Part shown: one piece after another, positions 63,679-64,000 of the stretch | Position numbering within the stretch: position 1 is the first letter of the stretch | Layout: the number at the start of each line of letters is the position of its first letter | Assembly (NCBI RefSeq): GCF_030816115.1 | Contig: NZ_JAUSXQ010000001.1 | Location: 1,860,001 to 1,924,000, forward strand | Direction: 5' to 3' | Length of the DNA: 64,000 bases | Source: Chryseobacterium sp. W4I1 | GTDB taxonomy: Bacteria > Bacteroidota > Bacteroidia > Flavobacteriales > Weeksellaceae | The notes under the pieces: model-generated | The model's database searches: none | Seen by the model: the letters and a program-made list of their open reading frames with translations, nothing else | What the model was told of the DNA's origin: nothing | Position numbers and translations under genes: made by a program

Positions 63679-63984
63679 TTATACTATTTCACTTGTTAAT
63701 TCCCTTGAAAGCAATTTTTCATGCATGGGCTTCAGGATATCCATTGAGCCCGTTTTTACTGTGCATTTGCCTTTGTAATGAACCAGAATGGTACATTGTT
63801 CGGCCTGCTCCAGTGTATGCTTGCAGATCTCAATCAGAGAATCAATCACATAATCAAAAGTGTGAATATCATCATTATGGAGAACAAGCTTATATACTTC
63901 ATCGGTATCATCCAAAACGAGTACTTCTTCTTCATACTGACGTTTCGGATCTTCATAATCTTTTATACTATTATAAAAAAACAT
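63679..63984 (-). CDS. clpS: ATP-dependent Clp protease adaptor ClpS
   Basis: Binds ClpA/ClpC and delivers N-degron proteins to ClpP. The 101 residues include YKLVLHNDDIHTFDYVID (31-48), whose NDD and His line the N-end residue pocket, and the conserved VHYKGKCTVKTG. The gene start is close to the window end, so upstream sequence is not visible. A minus-strand gene with no nearby partner is seen in the window. Confidence 0.94.
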   Translation of the reverse strand: MFFYNSIKDYEDPKRQYEEEVLVLDDTDEVYKLVLHNDDIHTFDYVIDSLIEICKHTLEQAEQCTILVHYKGKCTVKTGSMDILKPMHEKLLSRELTSEIV

Positions 63985-64000
63985 CCTAAACCTTTTTAAA

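Overview
The window looks like a chromosomal segment of a Flavobacteriia bacterium, most likely Chryseobacterium or a close Weeksellaceae relative. The evidence is AT-rich DNA, promoters of the Bacteroidetes form TTG-N18-20-TAnnTTTG, three secreted proteins with type IX secretion (T9SS) C-terminal sorting domains, many short lipoproteins, a mevalonate-kinase-like GHMP kinase, menaquinone genes, two type VI secretion (T6SS) baseplate genes of the Bacteroidetes kind, and DUF families typical of this group. Most genes lie on the minus strand and most of the window is housekeeping.

Layout. 1-3.4 kb: the end of an unrecognised gene, a secreted protein, and atpD-atpC. 3.6-8.1 kb: ribF, small enzymes, a lipoprotein glutathione peroxidase and a probably frameshifted lipoprotein gene. 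8.1-13.2 kb: a minus-strand run of phosphosugar mutase, lipoprotein, aminotransferase, four-helix-bundle protein and kdsB. 13.3-17 kb: envelope and membrane proteins, a GT2 glycosyltransferase and the SRP RNA gene on the plus strand. 17-20.2 kb: menB-menA-AHSA1 and a UPF0173 hydrolase. 20.3-24 kb: gyrA followed by a TPR protein. 24-27.5 kb: an accessory stretch with a Gly-Gly leader micropeptide missed by length-limited gene calling, a higher-GC Cys/His protein and a small TonB-like protein. 27.7-34.1 kb: uvrA, then tssE-tssF and a DUF3829 lipoprotein. 34.2-43.3 kb: an amino-acid permease, DUF4920, an M14 peptidase, a 0.76-kb AT-rich regulatory gap before an XRE regulator, a T9SS protein, proline dehydrogenase, a UbiA-like prenyltransferase and a GHMP kinase. 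43.4-44.8 kb: an intact IS3-family element with a 3-bp target duplication. 44.9-53.8 kb: transporters, thiolase, small envelope genes, a decayed gene fragment, and the run etfB-etfA-bifunctional nuclease-nucleoside permease, headed by an SDR. 53.9-64 kb: T9SS proteins, an M20 dipeptidase, a THUMP-like methyltransferase, DinB, a shortened GxxExxY protein beside a perfect 29-bp inverted repeat, methylmalonyl-CoA mutase small subunit, a DivIC-like protein, uridine kinase, a T9SS metallopeptidase and clpS.

Functional links. Thiolase, EtfAB, methylmalonyl-CoA mutase and proline dehydrogenase point to respiratory catabolism of fatty acids, propionate and amino acids, feeding menaquinone made with MenA and MenB. 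KdsB, the GT2 enzyme and the phosphosugar mutase serve the envelope. The least ordinary parts are 26.0-27.0 kb, the isolated T6SS baseplate pair, the repeat-rich regulator promoter at 37.6-38.3 kb, and several small genes or spacers bordered by inverted or dispersed repeats.
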